From contig NC_086366.1 of the NCBI RefSeq assembly GCF_036324505.1, forward strand, positions 22,075,611 to 22,139,610: a stretch of DNA of 64,000 bases, written 5' to 3'. The position numbers and the translations under genes were made by a program. Position 1 is the first letter of the stretch. Each line of letters begins with the position of its first letter. Below the pieces are notes generated by a model, which did no database searches, was not told the origin of the DNA, and was given only the letters and a program-made list of their open reading frames with translations. The stretch comes from Eleginops maclovinus. Its lineage: Eukaryota > Chordata > Actinopteri > Perciformes > Eleginopidae. Below, piece after piece: positions 49,501 through 64,000 of this stretch.

Positions 49501-52500
49501 AAATCATATTAAGTAAAATGTGCATCAATACACCATGTTGTTTTCTTAGAATGTAAATTACTTTTGTGCTGATTTTTCCCTGCAGTGCTCAATGGCAACC
49601 ACACACTGAGGCAGCTCACGAGATAAGAGGAATTCATGTCATGAGACTCATTTCACATTTTTGTAACTGAGAATGTAATTATAATGAAAATATTGACATG
49701 ATGACATATATTGAATATATTAATAAAACAATGATACACTTACCTGTTTATTATGAACAAATAGAAAAAAAGTTACTTATGATTGTTAATTGAATCTGGT
49801 GCTCCATGTTATCGTTTTACCAATATGTTATTTTTGGTTCATAAATTGGCAGAACACAGCACTTAAAAGGCATCCGTATCTATTACTTGTAGAAAAGAAA
49901 TTCATTTAGAAAAATAAAAAAGAACTCCCCAAAACCCACATTTGATATTTGCAGTTTAAAAATTGAATTTTAAAAAACAAGTTTTTACATGTCTGGCATT
50001 TGAATTGCAGTGATAATAATAAAACAACGTTTAAGAGAAACATTAACCATTTAAGAATTTGTAAGTGACTAAAACTGCAAAACAACCTTTTTACCACAAA
50101 TAAACTGATACAATTTGATTTGACTTCCTTTCAACAACATAACAACAGGAACATTTTAAATCTATCTGTAGTTTACCGAGGGATTAAACATATAGCACTA
50201 ATTTGCCTGAATCCAACAAGACTTTTATAGAAACATGTATCTCTATAGGAACTTTACTTGGGAACAGTATTGGAAGAGTATTGCATAAAATTCCCATCTA
50301 AACAATGGGGTCCATTAATATATTCTTTTCCCCACCATCTACATCCATATATATTTAGCCATATATTATTACGTTGTGTGGAGACCAGCTTTGCAGTTAT
50401 TTCAAAATCAAACACACAATAGATCAATGTTTTGCAATGAAGGTTTTCTTTCTACAAAATGAATTTAAATCAAATGTGGAGAATCAGAACAAAAGTAACA
50501 GCTATCAAATATACATTAGCCTGAATTGCCTTTAACACAAAACAACTCTGTTGTGCTCGGAGGAAAATCTGGTGTTGCAGTGTATAACCCTACTTCCGTG
50601 TCAGCCCTGCAGTAGCCAATGTACCGGTTCCAAATTTTACACCAACGTAGAACCAAAATCTGGCTATAACAAGTCCAGGCAAGAACCCTTTGGCTGATGA
50701 AAGTTGTCCTTGGAAATGTGGTGAATCACTGAGGTAGTAGCTGCAGGCTCAAGGACATAAAAAAAGTTGGAAAGAAAGCCATTGGTTAATAGTCTGCAGC
50801 ATCTTCAAACATGTGAGGGTAATATTTTTTACTAAATCTTAGCATAATGCGTCGTACTTTAAGTGATAACATGTCACCCAGACAGCTCTAATGAAATGTA
50901 AAAATTAGTGTGCTGTTTAACCATAATGTAGCATGTTACAGGCTAGAATTTTAAAAAGAAGCTCACTACTGTGTATGCTAATATGTTAGCATGAGGCAGT
51001 GTCTCAGAGAATAGTGTACACAATATATGGTTGGCTTGTAGTACACTATCAACGTATTGTGTCAAGTGAGGCCTACTTTCACTTAGCATGCTATGTGCTT
51101 CAAAATTAGCACTGACCTAACTTTCAGTTAGCATAGAGGAGGCTAAAGTGCTACCATCTACATCATTTAGTAAAGAGTATGCTTAAGTGTTAGCATGGGA
51201 CAAAGTATTACCCTATGTTGAGATGCTAGCATGGAGTCAGCTATTTGGCTACACAGCATTAAAGCATTAGCATAAACCTTGAAACAATTAGCAAAGTGAA
51301 TAAATTGCAAGTACTATACTAATATGCTATGAAGGATAACATAGAACAACTGTGCATTTTTAGGAATAATACAAAAAAAGGTATTTTAATACATATTTTA
51401 TTAGCATCAAATATACAGTATTCTGTAATACAAGACATAGTTCAACTTAGTATCAGTATGCATGTGTATGGGCAGTAGAAGGTTGCCTCAGTTCGGTTTT
51501 CATGTAGCAACATGTTCTGACCTGGTGGCAAAGGCTGTAAGAGAAAGAAAGACAAAACTGTTTAGCAGCTGTTGTACAAAGTGCAGCAAATACAGTATGT
51601 ACAGTATGTATTGATTTTTGCATGTATTATCTGGTTGAGGAAATGAATAAACACATGAGAAGCGATTCAATCTAATGGTGGGTTTTGTTGACAGATAATA
51701 GTTATGAATATCTGAATACTTCAAATAATAATAGTATTACATATTAAATATTTACCTTGACAGACATTACTAATAATGTACCGCGGTGGTATTGTAACAT
51801 TATTTACTCACAAATGCATGCACCACATTTCAGTGCTCATGGAGTCATCCCTGTAAGCATACTGACTACTCCTTGTCAACTATTCTGTTTTTTGGTCCAT
51901 TAACTGTCTGATGTCTTTATGGTCAGATCTTGCAATATGTCTCGGCAGCTCTGCAAAACAAAACAAAAAAATCATGCCAAAGAATCGTCTTGTGGAAGGT
52001 CTTAAGTATTCAAAATAACTCCAAAGACAAAATATGAAACATGTCAGATGATAAATCTGTTTAGAAGAGTCTGAAAACTCATTGAGAGCTTCTATTAATA
52101 AACATGACAGTTGAATGAGTTGAAACTCATGTGAAATTACATTTATTTAGACACAACTGTAAGACGTTTCTATTTCAATAGCTGACTTCTGACGAGAACA
52201 CTGGGCTTATTGTACTCCTCTCACATAATACAACTATTTATTGAAAGGGAAAACATAGGATATATGCCTATAGGAAAGGGAAATAATGTGGAATAAAAAC
52301 CCTCCAAGTCCTGTACAGTCATTTATAAATCACAAAAACTGCACTACATGATCTTAACACGATAAATGTATAGCATTCATTTCCTATTCTTCTTTAAATA
52401 GATTGAGTCTGATAGATTAAATCCTCTTCAGCTCTGGTCATGATCTCTTTTCACACAATAAAATATGTATTTATTTTATATCATTTGTGATGTGCCTTAT

Positions 52501-53807
52501 ACCTTAATGTGTAGATAAATAATCAGGCATAGTAAACATACATGTGAAGGGTATCTTATTAAGTAGGTAGGATGCTGTAAAGTTTAACATCGAAATAAAA
52601 TATGCATAGGATCATTTAATTCCACTGATGAAGAAAACAAATACAATTTAGCATTTATAAGCTGAACAAGGCATCATGATCACAGGATGACAATACACAA
52701 TAAAAACAATGAATGGACATTTATTTGAGCTTGACAGGACAATGTAAAAAAATGAATGGAAGCTGAAACACAGTAACAAATGAGAAAGGATTGTTTAAAG
52801 AAATCACAAGTCATTACAATCAACAACAAATTACTTTCAATTTCTGAAGTTTTAAGGTAAATACTATTATGTTGCATTTGTCCCATTACTTAATATTGTC
52901 AAATGTAAAGCTAACCAAAGTAGCACTGCAAACAACACATTTTGTTAGCGATTACCCCAGTGATTATAACCCAGATCAATATTTTAGTCAATCATTTGTC
53001 AGAAAATAAATTAATGGTTTTTATCATTTCCAGTGTGACAACTTTAAATGTCTTGTTCCATTTGACAATCCATCCAAAACACACAGTTTACTACCATGTA
53101 TTTAAAAAAGTACCATAAAACCAGGAAAAGTAATTAATCAATCAAAAAAATGTTTGTCAATCAGCCAATCTATGTTTTCAAGCATGTTGCAGCTGCAAAC
53201 AATAATTCAGTCAAAACACTGAAAGTTTTTGAAATGCTATTTTCACATTGTCATGTAAATGTTCACAGTGATTTATACACCCTGCAGGTATGCATACATT
53301 TTAACATCTTGAAGAAGTTAGAGGCAGTCTCAAACTGATTGAGACGGGTTGGTGATCCAGCTGCTGCATGATATGTTCATCATCATCAAAAAGAATACAG
53401 TATAGGTCTTGCCAAAAACCTGCAAACTCAGAAGAAAAAAGAATAAGAAACCAATTTGAAATCAAATCTCTGTGCAGACACACAATAAAGGATCACCACA
53501 TCTGCACAGCTTTCTGATACCAAGGCCGTTGAAGCTGAAAATTGTCCAAAATGTTACCGCACCCAGCATGCTTAAGCCTGTCCTTCAAACATCCCCCCAA
53601 AAAGCATTTACAGCTTTGATTTGTCTTGGCAGGAAAGTGTTAAATGTTGATTCATTGGGGGATTTCCAGCCCGTCTTTAAGTCCAACTTGACCTGGAGCA
53701 AGACAACAGTAACACTGATGAGTCGTCAGGCTTAACCTCAGCCTGCAGTCTTTACCACCTTGGTTTCTATTAGGTAGAGACAAAGCGGACACGCGTAACT
53801 ACATATG

Positions 53808-53810
<3 letters not shown>
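49501..53810. other. Long AT-rich stretch
   Basis: No gene was seen. 50970-51300 is rich in TTAGCAT/GCTAGCAT words. 51590-51615 has a tandem acagtatgt repeat. 52975-53020 holds decayed words similar to the repeat at 63520. Otherwise unassigned. Confidence 0.45.
50970..51300. repeat. Degenerate TTAGCATG / GCTAGCAT word cluster
   Basis: About ten imperfect copies of TTAGCAT or its complement ATGCTAA lie at irregular spacing (for example gtatgctaatatgttagcat at its start). Similar loose clusters occur at 730-890 and 56840-57000. They look like decayed satellite-like sequence, with no ordered period. Confidence 0.4.

Positions 53811-53845
<35 letters not shown>
53811..53845. repeat. (GT)n microsatellite
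   Basis: A 35-bp pure GT run. Confidence 0.96.
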
Positions 53846-53847
<2 letters not shown>

Positions 53848-54342
53848 AGACTGCTGACACATCATTGGTGACTTCAGGTTCTCTGGGATTAATAATGTTG
53901 ATGTATAGTCCATTTAATCTGCTGGTGTGATGTGGCTGTGCGCACAATCTCAAATCTCCTTTAAACTGGCCTCAGCCTAAGCCAGGGAGGACATACACAT
54001 GCACACACACAGATACAGACAAACCATGCTTAAACCAACCCAGATTGCGGGAAGTGTTGGCAGCTAAAACACATAGTGAAAAAAAACAACAAGAAAAACA
54101 ATGAAAGCACTGGATCGGCACCAAATCCTGAGTCTTGTTAGTTTGCTAAGCTACAGTAAGTGCCGCAGCAATTTCAGCTATGTGGCGAGTAAATACGCCC
54201 CGAGGTTTACTCATGTCTTCCGGGTGCCATAGGTAACGGGCATTAAGCAGCACTTGTGGGCACACGTGGAGCTGGGACGCCATCTTGTTTCACCGAAAGA
54301 GAAGAGTGGTAGTGAACCCCCTCTGCAGTGGGAAGAACTGCT

Positions 54343-54344
<2 letters not shown>
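53846..54344. other. Non-coding stretch
   Basis: Nothing recognised. Confidence 0.5.

Positions 54345-54373
<29 letters not shown>
54345..54373. repeat. (CA)n microsatellite
   Basis: A short pure CA run, with a second interrupted CA run at 54406-54425. Confidence 0.95.
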
Positions 54374-54378
<5 letters not shown>

Positions 54379-54825
54379 AACTTACAGACATAATACTGTA
54401 GGAAGCACACACACAAACACACACATGCTGACCAGCTCTGATTAGTGATGAGTGCGCTTTGCCCGCCTGCAGCTGAGCCGAGGCGGCGTGTTGAAGGGAG
54501 TGGCAGAAAAGAGCTGCAGAATGGTGACTGTAAAGTGAGAGAAAGCTCCCCTGCTTTCACAAAGAGACGCTGGGTTTATCGCCAGCCGCCTGTCTCCTTG
54601 TTCGATTGCTTTTCCTCAACGTGGCAATCAATCTCTCCGATCAATAATTTAACCTTTATTTGTCCAAAAGGGCCGATTGTTGGAACATTTTCCTGAGGTG
54701 CTTTGGGCGTAACCCTGCAGCAACCCATCAAACATACAACTGAACTCACTAAACTGCCTTGTCTGCTGCATTTTCAAAAGTCCACCGTCTGTCTTAAAAG
54801 CGGCTTTAATCAATCACTTAAACAT

Positions 54826-55065
54826 TCTCTGCAACATTTATTTTCTACATATATACTTCATCTGCATTACTTGCACATTTGTCTTGCATCATAAACTTGC
54901 ACTATTTTATTCTACTCTGTTTCTTCTTGCAGTATTTTATTGTTTTTCAAATTTGTTTTATGGTTTTAGGTCTTATATGTATTATGTTGCATTGTTGGAG
55001 GAGCCTGGGACTTAAGATTTGCACTGCCATATATACACTGTAGCAACTATGCATCTAGAATCAAT
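54826..55065 (+). mobile_element. Possible LINE 3' UTR relic
   Basis: Successive tgcatta, cttgcacatttgtcttgcat, aaacttgcactattttattc, cattgttggaggagcctggg and actgccatatatacactgta words resemble the non-coding tail of fish LINEs (TTGCACT words, then a TTGGAGGAGCCTGxGAC phrase). No ORF part and no terminal hairpin were found, so the assignment is tentative. Confidence 0.33.
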
Positions 55066-58000
55066 AGCTGTCTGCTAGCAATTGGAATTATTTATTACCA
55101 GAATAGCTGATATTTAAAAAACAAAATCAAATGTTGCCTTAAGACCATTGAAATCTAGACTTGTCGATCTCTTGGACTTTTTGGTGCAATATCTTGATCA
55201 GGTGTCATTGATGGTTTCACTGACACACCTGCTGGGTAAAAGGTTCCCCAAGAGTTGCAATTCAATCCAATAATAAGATTTTAATTAAATCTGTCTTAAA
55301 TGTTAGATAAGATCCGATTCCAGCACACAGGCTTTCCTGATGCAAACAGGATCATCTCTATGATGATACTGATTAGCCCATATCCTTTTATGTAAATGAT
55401 CGAACATTGGGGCGATGAAGCTGCTGTCGATCCATCCTCCACGTTTGCCTCGGCCATGGGGACACAGTGTACAGACACTCTGTGGTGCAGCCGAACAATG
55501 GAGAGCAAGCCTGCAGCCCCTTTTCGAGTTAGGCTAGACACTAACTCGCTCTAGGTTAGTGCTTGTTCACCGAACTGAACAAATACAAATGGAGAAATGG
55601 TACAAAAAGACAGAAACAGGGCTGACAGACGTTACATAAGAGAGAATCTAAAGAAGAGGATTAGCAGGGCCTGGGGGGGGTTCAAGTCAACATCCATATT
55701 AGTTCATTAACAACAGGACGGAAGCATCTCCTGAAATCCACACGGTTGATAAACTGAGACATTATGACCCCTTATTTTGAAGGATATTAGCATATCTAAT
55801 CCAACTGTTGGTAGTGGAAAAAATGGGAAATATATTTTCAGGGCCAAGAATAAAAGCTAAACTGTTTGTGATATCAAAGTGATCAAAATAAGTTGTTGAT
55901 GTTGCACACTAGGGAAGAAATGAAATCTTTAAATTCAAGCATGTCTGATTTGATTACGTGTAAGAATTTTGGCTTAATAACTATCTAACATAACAATCTG
56001 TTTTTCATATGCGTTTATGTAGTACCTTGCGGCAAACATTGACATGGCACCCAGCACAATTTCCCCTTCATAAAATTTGGATCCTCAAGTTCATGGAGTT
56101 CAGCACTCATTTAAATGAAGAGAATCATCCATGAAGATGAGTTATCATCAAAATGCACGCTACTCCCCATCAAAACACATATTAGCAAGGTTGTGACGGG
56201 CCAGAGTCACAAATCAAAGAATCATGCTGTCAAGTAACTGCTGTTAAAAACTAAACATGCTGCAAATGGATCTTTGTGAAAGTTATCGCCCCTTAGAGCA
56301 AACCGCAAGGAGGACGACATGGTTAACCCTTCAACAAGAGGAGAAAAGAAACTCATGGCTGAAAAGAAAATGGACACGTGCAGCCGAGAGCCGCCATGTG
56401 CTACTATGACCCACTGAATTGGTGTGGGATTCTTGTTACTATCGTCTACAAACGAGCTACCACTCTGCTATCACTCTGGTTGCATTGAGACATAATAAAA
56501 CCAACAGTCATTGTTGAGAAGCAATTAACATATCAATCATGCCACATATTATTCTCAGCGGACATAACTAGCTGCCCTGTGGGTGTGTTGTTACTGACAC
56601 CTTTACATTTGTGTTAGCATAAGTGAGTGAGCTTCAACATCGCTGAGGGTTCACTGAGGTCAAGCACATAATGTACAGAGCTGTCATGGCTACGCTCTCA
56701 ACATTTCTCTGTGCTGCTCTCAAATCAGTAAGGTACACACACACTCACACACAGGCAGCCAGGTCCGCTGTAGAAACAAAGAGCTATCACAACAGATGCT
56801 TCCTTACTTAACAGTAGTTCATGAAGCGGTTAATGCTATCACAGCAGCATTAGCATTATTTCTCATAAGCTACCGAGGCTAACCAGCTGTTAAGTTATTT
56901 CTTTACCAGAAACAGCTTTTCTTGTTGGTTGAAGTTAGCTAGTGGCTAAGGATGCTAACAAGCATTGGCATGGTATTCAGTTAGTAGTCTACCTGAAGCT
57001 AACTTTGCTGATTGTTATGCTATAGGATTGCTAAAGGATTAACTACAATTTTTTAAAGTGCAGGGACTCAGAAGTGATTTGAAACTGAATTTTGATCAAA
57101 ACTGTTAATTCAAACGAAGAACAGATGTAATTTATGTGTCTTACTTTTGTGAAATCTGATAAAAATGCTACATTAGCAAAAACCACAATTGCTATATGTG
57201 AGAAAACAAGTACCATCATGTTAAAGGTTGGCACTACTGGCTTACTTGCAATTTAATGGTTTTACTTAGGCAGAGGCAAATAATTAGTGTAGCCCCCCCA
57301 TCAATGGGCAATACTGTTACAATGAGGCCTCTGTTGTTAAAACATGATAGCTTCCTGTCATCCATCTAAAAGCTCAGCCTGCCTTAACTTTGTGACATGA
57401 ATCTTCAAACAGCAGAGATTTCACCAGGTCGTCTGTAGTATCTACTCCATCTACATTTCTTGATGCGTGATGGTGCATGGCGCAGCAGACGGGAAAGACA
57501 TCAGCCCAGGTGAAATGCAACATAAAGCAGGGTGTTAGCACAAACTGAGCCATCGTGAGCATGCAGTGAACGCCTTAGCGCAATCACTGCGCCATGGCCT
57601 TTCCCCCTTTTGACCGCCATTGTTCGAGGCAGGAACGTGGGGAGGGATAGTGCTGCCTGTGCATCCCTCTCAGCTCCCGAGAGCCTAACCCGTGGACATG
57701 AAAACACAACGTCACAAGTTAGGGTCTCAGGGACGGAGAGAGATACATCTTCACATGGACTCCTCCACCTGCAGCCCCCTCTGGGTTTTCTTTTTTGCTA
57801 GCAAAGTGTTCATTAAAAAAATCTTGCATGTTCTTGAACAGAGTAAATTCAGGACGCACATGAGCATCTCTTGCATACAGAAAGAGCTCTGCCTGCAGCT
57901 CTGGATCCAACACACACTTGTGAGCTCTATGCATAAATTAAGAATGCTCATTGCTATCTACCACTGTCCCCATGTGTATTTGTGAACATACAACTAGTGC

Positions 58001-58556
58001 AAGCCTCAGCCAGACACAACATTGGACAACTCCCCCCCCCAACTCTTTCTTACCCTCTCTGTTTCTCTCCTGCCCCCTCCCCCATCTAAGCTGAACAATA
58101 CAGCACTTTGAAAAATGCTTCCTGCCATCAGGTAGAGAGCCTGCTGCTGTACAGTGCGCCTAAAGATTTTCCGCCGTTGTAGGGAAAATCCAAAGCGCTA
58201 TGATTGCTAATCATTGCTACGAGACAAAAACCGTGCAAGATGCATTGATTAAAGCATCGAAATCTGGAGCGGGGACCGCACAGCCTGAAGGAAACCCTCG
58301 GACATGATGACTTGCATCCGACTGTCACATCTTTTAACCATTAATAAAATAATTCAATGCATGCTTTTCCTCAATAGTGCAAATCCCCCTTCAGCGCGGT
58401 TTTCTAAATCCTCCGGAGAGGCTGTGCGGAGAAAAGACGAGCCCAGTAACAAAGCTCCACGCTTCTTCATGCCACCATGGTGGTCTAAAGCTTAGGAAAC
58501 AGATGGGGAGCTGAGAGGGAAGTGGAGAGGAAGAGTATTCGTTGGTATCGACTCAC
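55066..58556. other. Stretch without recognised genes; right part GC-richer
   Basis: The minus-strand frame 55541-55296 has no domain. 56570-57010 has GCTAAC/TTAGCAT-rich words. 57380-58490 is GC-richer and repeat-free; the segment 58135-58300 in particular is unlike the surrounding simple-sequence DNA. It might be conserved non-coding sequence, but no motif identifies it. Confidence 0.35.
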
Positions 58557-58611
58557 CCTCCCCTTCGGATCCAGGATGCCCCCGTTGCCCGTTGTTCTCC
58601 TAGCACGCTTC
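58557..58611 (-). other. Candidate 55-bp micro-exon flanked by strong splice sites
   Basis: On the minus strand a long pyrimidine tract (tcttttttcctcctctcccg) ending in agcag precedes 58611, and the block ends at 58557 directly before GTGAGT. Both are near-consensus vertebrate splice sites. Two of the three frames are open; one reads KRARRTTGNGGILDPKG. At 55 bp it would shift phase by one. No family could be assigned and no adjacent exon was found. Confidence 0.2.
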
Positions 58612-60310
<1,699 letters not shown>

Positions 60311-60386
<76 letters not shown>

Positions 60387-60457
60387 AGAGAGGGAGGGAG
60401 AGAGAGAAGGAGAGGGAGGGAGGAAGGAGAGAAAGAGGAGAGATGATGGGGGGAGGG
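60311..60457. repeat. (AG)n microsatellite in a purine-only tract
   Basis: A pure AG run with one GC interruption up to about 60376 passes into GGGA/GGAGA words that remain nearly free of pyrimidines to about 60457. Mirror-symmetric purine tracts of this kind can adopt triplex (H-DNA) structure. Confidence 0.95.
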
Positions 60458-60946
<489 letters not shown>

Positions 60947-61061
60947 GCAGCTATCGTCATTCAACACCTGCTTTGTGTCCAGATAGAGCCGGTCTTCGCT
61001 AATATTAGCCCGCTTTGGCGGTGAGATCCTAGAGCAGGCAGACAAAGGCTCACACACGGCT

Positions 61062-62035
<974 letters not shown>

Positions 62036-62250
62036 CACTGAAAAAAACAAAACGTTGTTTAATTAAATGTATTATGTCAAAGGATTTCACCTAACTATAT
62101 TAGGTTAGTTGAAAGCAATAATATTATCAAAATAAAAAAACATTAGGGTTGGTTCAACTTAATATTATTGCTTTCAACTAACCTCATACAATTATATGAC
62201 ATTTGTTGACAATACATTTAATTAAAGTCAACGTTTCAGTTTATTCAGTG
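62036..62250 (+). mobile_element. Palindromic MITE, copy 4 (complete)
   Basis: The termini cactgaaaaaaacaaaacgt-tg (62036-62057) and the inverse complement of 62229-62250 (cactgaataaactgaaacgt-tg) match at 18 of 22 positions. Inside, tttaattaaatgtatt pairs with aatacatttaattaaa. The core arms 62102-62126 and 62161-62185 pair perfectly over 25 bp (aggttagttgaaagcaataa plus tatta) around a loop of about 34 bp. The whole 215 bp is thus one imperfect hairpin. There is no coding capacity. Target-site duplication was not evident, so the superfamily is undecided. Confidence 0.78.
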
Positions 62251-62567
62251 CACTGCATTGGCGGCGGTCTGCACTCACTTGATGCCCTTTACAAAAAAAA
62301 AGCAGTATTTAAAAGAAAAATGTTCTTATTTGTACACTGAAATGGAAAAAAACAAAGATGGAATCAATGAAGACATACCTTATAAAACCCCAAAATAGCA
62401 TATAGCTGTCACAGTCTGCTCTTGTATGGATTAATGCATCATGCTACACTCACACATGTACACACAGTCATGGGACACAAGCCTCACTTCAGGACGTATC
62501 ATAAAATCCGTTGTTTAATATTTTCATCATTTACACCCTCCAACAGCTGGACAATTCAGAGAGGTAA
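62251..62567. other. Non-coding stretch
   Basis: Nothing recognised. Confidence 0.5.
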
Positions 62568-62581
62568 CCAACAGGGGGCAG
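62568..62581 (+). promoter_or_regulatory. CTCF-like motif
   Basis: ccaacagggggcag matches the CTCF core apart from A at position 4. By-eye match only. It has the same orientation as the motif at 5432. Confidence 0.28.
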
Positions 62582-63313
62582 TCTTTTGCTCCTACCTTTC
62601 AGTTATACAAACACACATCCTGATAGAAACTGGGATGAACGCAACGGTAAGGCCTCTCTCAGTGTGAGCGAGGCTAACACACATGCTGCTGCTGCATTGG
62701 GCCAGAATCATTATTATATATTTCCTATAAAAGAGAGAGTTGACATTGTTGGATTTTATTGAAAGTTTCAAATGAGTAGAGATTCTCCTTGAAAGGGGAA
62801 AATAAATGGATTTCAGCGGTTTATGATACATTTGTTTAAAAGGCCGAACCAATGTTACACTGTTTTATTCTAACATTTTTCCATGTGTTGCTTCTCATTT
62901 TCAACATGTTTCTTATTTCTCCACGAGTGTCAAAATATTTCACATATCAGATTTTTTGACAGCACTCGTTTCCACGCAGTCTGATGATTGGAAATATTAT
63001 GACAAGATTTCCTGCATGTAAACTGAATGGTGAATGGTCGTCTTCCAATCTCAAAATCGTTTTCCTTTTGTGTCTGATATCCTTCGCAAACCGCACCCAA
63101 ACAACGAGACTGGAGGCAGCCGGACTTGTTCCACCCAGTCATCAGCGTTAATGAGGTTATCACTGAGCGAACAATAATAAAATGTCACCTCCAGAATGGA
63201 AAGGAACACACGGCTCTCACATGTCAGTGCTATCAGCTCTGCGACAATGCTTCTGATCTCTATCTGCCTGCTGCACACAGACCGACACTTCAAACCACCA
63301 TACACTGCTGAGC

Positions 63314-63336
63314 TCACACACACACACACACACACA
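63314..63336. repeat. (CA)n microsatellite
   Basis: A short pure CA run. Confidence 0.95.
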
Positions 63337-63519
63337 ACTTTTTAAAAATGAACATCATAATAATAGGATAATCACTGAATGATAAGAGCTGAAATGTTAG
63401 TCAATTAAGCAATTTGTCAGAAAAAGTATTGGCATTAATTTATTTTTGTGATATTGTTATTCTAGCATCTTCAATGTATATTGCAGCTTTCTTGTGTTAG
63501 TAAATTATAGTTTTAGTCG

Positions 63520-63625
63520 GTCAAATAATAAGCTACTTGAAGACAATTATGATGGGCATTGCTCGATTGATAAATTAATTTAGAAAATAACCGACAAATC
63601 AATAATAACAATTGTTGTAATAAGG
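63520..63625. repeat. Decayed 'CGATTAAT' interspersed repeat
   Basis: Words such as agtcggtcaaataataagct, gctcgattgataaatt and aataaccgacaaatcaataa resemble a common teleost dispersed repeat built around ATCGATTAAT. Related words occur at 2996-3070 and 52975-53020. The class is unknown to me. Confidence 0.3.
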
Positions 63626-64000
63626 TATACAAATGAAAAGAGATATCTTAAAATGCTTAAAATCTGAGGGAAACACTGAAAGCATCTCTTAGATAATATT
63701 TTGTCATGTTAAAAGGTCAGAAACATTTGCAATATATCTATATCAACCCATGTTGGTACATTTTATATCTGTTTAAAAAAAACAAGTTTCTCAAGGACAA
63801 ATTGTGATGTCACATTTAATGCACCAAACGATCAATCAATTAATTGAGTGTAAATGATATTTTGTCATGTAAAAAAGCCACATAAAGTCAAATGTATTGG
63901 TATAAACCCATATATGTCAGCATCAGTCTCCCCTCCCGCCCCATCAGCAAACAGCCTGTGTTGTTATTGACCATGTGGAGCTTGCAGTATCTCTCTTTGA

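Larger units (their letters stand above)
62582..64000. other. Non-coding stretch to the window end
   Basis: No gene was seen. It contains a short CA run (63314-63336), decayed repeat words (63520-63625) and a repeated atattttgtcatgt context at 63696 and 63857 that suggests a small local duplication. Confidence 0.45.

Noticed and set aside
50970..51300. Possible CRISPR-like or ordered tandem array from repeated TTAGCAT words
   Set aside because: Spacing is irregular, words are only 7-8 bp and degenerate, and the genome is eukaryotic.
55296..55541. 81-codon minus-strand frame with an internal CCCATGG start
   Set aside because: The context around the internal ATG is good, but the peptide shows no domain and no splice or poly(A) context was found.

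Overview
The window looks like gene-poor vertebrate DNA, most likely from a ray-finned fish. Long CA/TG microsatellites recur every few kilobases (about 1.7 kb of pure dinucleotide arrays by hand count). The transposon relics are of types common in teleosts: an L2/CR1/Rex1-class LINE 3' end with a hairpin-plus-short-repeat tail, TTAA-flanked and TA-flanked MITEs, and a hAT-type element with a CAGGGGTGTCC-like end. There are no bacterial-style genes, operons, rRNA, tRNA or CRISPR arrays. No intact protein-coding gene can be recognised. Most long open frames are artefacts of simple repeats (His-Thr, Cys-Val, Tyr-Ile, Leu-Ser-Val-Cys runs).

Layout. 1-2.6 kb may be the terminal exon and 3' UTR of a plus-strand gene: an acceptor-like site, a 60-codon open stretch, then an AATAAA with a GT-rich downstream element near 2.58 kb. 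This is tentative. 4.5-9.3 kb holds a hAT-derived element, two copies of a TTAA-flanked MITE carrying CCAAT boxes, a nuclear-receptor half-site cluster with a DR1, and two copies of a long palindromic MITE. 12-13.5 kb has two microsatellites in opposite orientation and a third palindromic MITE. 15.7-17.3 kb is a 5'-truncated LINE whose 3' UTR holds an approximately 890-bp self-complementary TA/CAGTA/CTGTA array. 19.3-24.1 kb holds several old LINE fragments. 29.5-32.2 kb has a second CA/TG inverted pair, the second hAT copy and a telomere-like CCCTAA cluster. 35-39.6 kb has a third TTAA MITE, a 36-unit CAGA array, a 259-bp CA array and a TA-flanked MITE. 44.5-47 kb holds the fourth TTAA MITE, a candidate minus-strand exon and the second TA-flanked MITE. 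48.5-49.5 kb is a locally duplicated stretch. 49.5-58 kb is mostly featureless. 58.5-61.2 kb is dense in purine/pyrimidine tracts and CA arrays and includes a possible minus-strand micro-exon. The fourth and most complete palindromic MITE lies at 62.0-62.25 kb.

No pathway or gene system can be assembled from what is visible. The notable content is structural: repeat families present in several copies that can be compared within the window, MITEs carrying paired CCAAT boxes at fixed spacing, near-perfect hairpin MITEs, and extreme simple-sequence arrays. Candidate exons are low confidence and need transcript or homology evidence.
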